Assembly (NCBI GenBank): GCA_025964635.1
Contig: JAOPYP010000422.1
Coordinates: 1 to 7,923, forward strand
DNA from: Actinomycetes bacterium
GTDB taxonomy: Bacteria; Actinomycetota; Actinomycetes; Streptosporangiales; Streptosporangiaceae
DNA: 7,923 nt
Direction: 5' to 3'
Of the stretch, positions 6,657 through 7,923 are shown piece after piece (positions within the stretch are counted from its first letter, which is position 1; the number at the start of each line of letters is the position of its first letter). The notes under the pieces were generated by a model that saw only the letters and a program-made list of their open reading frames with translations, did no database searches and was not told the origin of the DNA. The position numbers and the translations under genes were made by a program.

Positions 6657-6699
6657 TGTTCCTCCTTGAAAGGGCCCCTAACGGACCGTCCGATAAATG

Positions 6700-6754
6700 C
6701 GCGGGTCCCGGGCCTGGCCGCGGCACCACCGCCGCGCCCGGGCCGGGACCCGCG
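6700..6754 (-). promoter_or_regulatory. Long imperfect leader hairpin upstream of the binding-protein gene
   Basis: An outer perfect 12-bp stem pairs 6700-6711 with 6743-6754. An inner part pairs 6713-6717 with 6738-6742 and 6719-6724 with 6731-6736, with a bulged G at 6712, a C-C mismatch and a 6-nt loop (6725-6730). The structure ends 43 nt upstream of the GTG start and is followed in the transcript by a small A/U-rich stretch (AUUUAU). If the promoter lies upstream, near 6938, this would be a stable mRNA leader element: an attenuator-like, stabilising or roadblock structure. Confidence 0.5.
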
Positions 6755-6890
6755 TGACGCCTGAGGCACGCTCACCCGCCGGGTGCCACGGTGTGCTCCG
6801 CAGCAAGTGCCCTCCCCTGGCCTCCGTCGAATCGGCTGACGCCGTCCAGTGGCTCTCGGGACGCCCTGGGGGGCCCGGGAGCCGTCGTTA

Positions 6891-6906
6891 CGGACATCGT
6901 TGTCCG
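6891..6906. promoter_or_regulatory. LacI-type operator O1 (proposed)
   Basis: CGGACATCGTTGTCCG is palindromic at 14 of 16 positions with a central CG step at 6898/6899. LacI-family regulators typically bind such sites, the hinge helices inserting at the central CG. The reverse complement matches the site at 7290-7305 at 14 of 16 positions. O1 lies 235 nt upstream of the binding-protein start and just downstream of a consensus -35 hexamer on the minus strand, so bound repressor would block the likely transcription start. Confidence 0.65.
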
Positions 6907-6909
6907 CAC

Positions 6910-6938
6910 ACTTTCTGCCCTTTGACGAACACTGTCAA
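6910..6938 (-). promoter_or_regulatory. Possible promoter of the transport operon, overlapping a TTGAC dyad
   Basis: On the minus strand TTGACA (6938-6933) is a perfect -35 consensus. The hexamer 17 nt further on is GAAAGT (6915-6910), a weak -10. The -35 is one arm of a 17-bp dyad TTGAC-N7-GTCAA (6922-6938). Transcription would start near 6903, inside operator O1, leaving a leader of about 245 nt. The poor -10 keeps confidence low. Confidence 0.3.
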
Positions 6939-6986
6939 GAGGTGCGGGACACGATCTGATCTCGACGCGGCGTCCCGCTTCGTTGG

Positions 6987-7029
6987 CGTTTGGCCGGCGC
7001 ACTGCCCCGATCCGCGAGCCGGGCAAACG
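6987..7029. repeat. Interrupted inverted repeat with 12-bp arms
   Basis: CGTTTGGCCGGC at 6987-6998 is the complement of GCCGGGCAAACG at 7018-7029 except for one mismatched pair (6993/7023). A 19-nt spacer separates the arms. It may be a two-site regulator target or an RNA stem if transcribed. No partner is identified. Confidence 0.45.
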
Positions 7030-7288
7030 ATGCGAGACTGTTACGAACGTGTGACTAAGCTGGCAGATTTCCGAGGTAAAAGGCAGGCTGCGTGGCTCCA
7101 GGGCGTGAACGGGGCCGCCGCCGGCCCGCCGGGAGCCTGGTGCCCGGGGCGGGACGGCTGGGCGGCCGGGACGGCTGGCCGCCGGGGAGGCGGATTCCGC
7201 CGGCCCTTGCGCGGGACGGCAGCGGCTTGCCACCCTAGGGACTTCCCGCACACTCCTAACCCCGGACTGTCACGGAGTTCGCCCTCTC

Positions 7289-7316
7289 TTGGACAACGAT
7301 GTCGGCAGAGTAAGGT
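7289..7316 (+). promoter_or_regulatory. Possible promoter of the LacI-type regulator gene
   Basis: TTGGAC (7289-7294), a 16-bp spacer and TAAGGT (7311-7316) form a plausible promoter pair whose spacer contains operator O2. A start about 7 nt beyond would fall only a few bases before the ATG at 7326, implying a leaderless or near-leaderless mRNA, which is common in actinobacteria. Confidence 0.4.
7290..7305. promoter_or_regulatory. LacI-type operator O2 (proposed)
   Basis: TGGACAACGATGTCGG differs from the reverse complement of O1 at only two positions (first and fifteenth), and the 13-base core GGACAACGATGTC is identical. It is centred on CG at 7297/7298. It sits 20 nt upstream of the regulator's ATG and within its probable promoter, as expected for autorepression. 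I found no third copy this good in the window. Confidence 0.65.
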
Positions 7317-7325
7317 TTGGAAGCC

Positions 7326-7923
7326 ATGACAACAGGTGAGGCAGCTGGCGATCCCCGGGCGGGTCGGCGCCGGGCAGCGGGTGAGGCTGCCTCACGCGCC
7401 ACCCGCCGCGGTACTGCCCGGCCGACCATGCGCGACGTCGCGGCCCGCGCGGGTGTGGGGATCAAGAGCGTCTCCCGGGTGGTCAACGGCGAGTACGTGC
7501 GGCCCGAGACCGAGCGTGTCATCGTGGCGGCCATCGCGGAACTGGGCTTCAGCCGCAACGACAGCGCCGCACTGCTGCGCCAGGGCTCCACGGCCAGCGT
7601 CGGGCTGGTGCTGGAGGATATCGCCGAGCCATTCCAGTCAGTTCTGACCCGCGCGGTGGAAGCCGTTACCCTCGCGAACGGATCCATTCTCATGACCGCC
7701 TCATCTGGTGAGGATCCGGCCCGCGAGAAGCAGGTGGTCCGCGCTTTCTGCGCCCGCCGGGTAGACGGGCTGATAATCGTTCCGGCGGCCCACAGTCACC
7801 GTTATCTGCTGCCCGATATCAAGGCGGGCGTGGCGACAGTTTTCGTGGACCGCCCCGCGGACGGAATCGACGCCGACACGATCCTGGTCGACAATGTCGA
7901 CGGCGCCCGCGACGGGGTCGCGC
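7326..7923 (+). CDS. LacI-family transcriptional regulator (3' end outside window)
   Basis: The frame is open to the right edge, giving 199 residues of a LacI/GalR-type repressor of usually 330-350. After an Arg/Ala-rich extension of about 33 residues comes the DNA-binding domain: TMRDVAARAGVGIKSVSRVVNGE (34-56), with recognition helix VGIKSVSRVVN, then RPETERVIVAAIAELGF. A hinge helix SAALLRQG (80-87) leads into the periplasmic-binding-protein-like effector domain (SVGLVLEDIAEPFQSVL; RVDGLIIVPA; TVFVDRPADGIDADTILVDN). The recognition turn reads AGVGIKSVS instead of the common AGVSxxTVS. The start ATG at 7326 has only GGAAG two bases upstream, so it may be translated leaderless; the next in-frame ATG, 7428, falls inside the HTH motif and would remove the usual residues before it. 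The gene is divergent from the polyol transporter, and is probably its repressor, with a sugar-alcohol-related inducer. Confidence 0.92.
   Translation, partial: MTTGEAAGDPRAGRRRAAGEAASRATRRGTARPTMRDVAARAGVGIKSVSRVVNGEYVRPETERVIVAAIAELGFSRNDSAALLRQGSTASVGLVLEDIAEPFQSVLTRAVEAVTLANGSILMTASSGEDPAREKQVVRAFCARRVDGLIIVPAAHSHRYLLPDIKAGVATVFVDRPADGIDADTILVDNVDGARDGVA
7336..7395 (+). repeat. Palindrome and matching arm inside the regulator's N-terminal codons
   Basis: GTGAGGCTGCCTCAC at 7381-7395 is a 7-bp-arm palindrome with one central base. GTGAGGCAGC at 7336-7345 is exactly complementary to 7386-7395, so the early mRNA can form either a local hairpin or a 10-bp stem closing a 40-nt loop near the start codon. 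It lies within the non-conserved N-terminal extension. Confidence 0.5.

Larger units (their letters stand above)
6657..7325. promoter_or_regulatory. 669-bp divergent control region between transport cluster and LacI gene
   Basis: No gene with convincing codon pattern, ribosome site or family resemblance is visible in this stretch on either strand. It contains A/T-richer patches (about 6905-6940 and 7035-7085) within GC-rich DNA, and many inverted repeats. Those not listed separately are CGGACCGTCCG (6682-6692), CACCCGCCGGGTG (6773-6785), GACGCGGCGTC (6964-6974), GGCGGCC with GGCCGCC (7161-7167 and 7177-7183) and GGCGGATTCCGCC (7189-7201). It must hold the promoters of both flanking transcription units, and it is longer than needed for two promoters alone. 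Confidence 0.7.

Noticed and set aside
6697..7329. A 210-residue plus-strand frame, and a 159-residue minus-strand frame at 6772-7251, in the control region.
   Set aside because: No ribosome site, low-complexity Arg/Gly/Pro composition, and they run through hairpins and operators; treated as non-coding.
7428..7430. Alternative ATG start for the LacI-type regulator.
   Set aside because: It would begin inside the helix-turn-helix motif, removing the conserved residues just before it; the ATG at 7326 gives the usual context, though with a weak ribosome site.

Overview
The window reads as chromosomal DNA from a high-GC Gram-positive bacterium (Actinomycetota, probably a soil or filamentous lineage). 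The reasons are the very high GC with G/C at third codon positions, GTG starts, a LacI regulator with an Arg/Ala-rich N-terminal extension, a SigG/SigX5-type ECF sigma factor carrying a SnoaL-like domain, and sugar-transporter genes with no ATPase gene beside them.

Left part (1-2170). The C-terminal end of an epoxide-hydrolase-type alpha/beta hydrolase (+) converges on a small YCII-family gene (-). A perfect 13-bp hairpin lies between them. The YCII gene is divergent, across about 240 bp, from an ECF sigma factor gene (+). A short 15-bp tandem repeat follows the sigma stop codon, in the gap before the next convergent gene.

Central part (2232-6656, all -). In transcription order this is a carbohydrate-uptake cluster: a lipoprotein solute-binding protein (SmoE/MtlE-like), two inner-membrane permeases overlapping by ATGA (SmoF- and SmoG-like), and a zinc-dependent medium-chain dehydrogenase. 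The simplest reading is import of a sugar alcohol (sorbitol, mannitol, arabinitol or similar) followed by NAD-dependent oxidation of it. No ATP-binding subunit is encoded here, so a shared ATPase such as the MsiK type is the likely partner. The intercistronic gaps (162 bp after the binding protein, 85 bp before the dehydrogenase) carry inverted repeats that could tune relative expression.

Right part (6657-7923). A 669-bp divergent control region separates the transport cluster from a LacI-family regulator gene (+) that runs off the window. Two near-identical 16-bp dyads with a central CG step, the hallmark of LacI-family operators, sit in it. One is 235 nt upstream of the binding-protein start and the other is just ahead of the regulator gene. 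Their centres are 399 bp apart. I propose these as operators of this LacI protein, giving coupled autoregulation and control of polyol uptake. A long imperfect hairpin in the leader of the transport operon and other interrupted dyads fill the same region.

I saw no tRNA, rRNA, CRISPR array, transposase or insertion-sequence ends. The most informative new observation is the pair of matching operators and the multi-dyad control region. I did not find a wholly new system.
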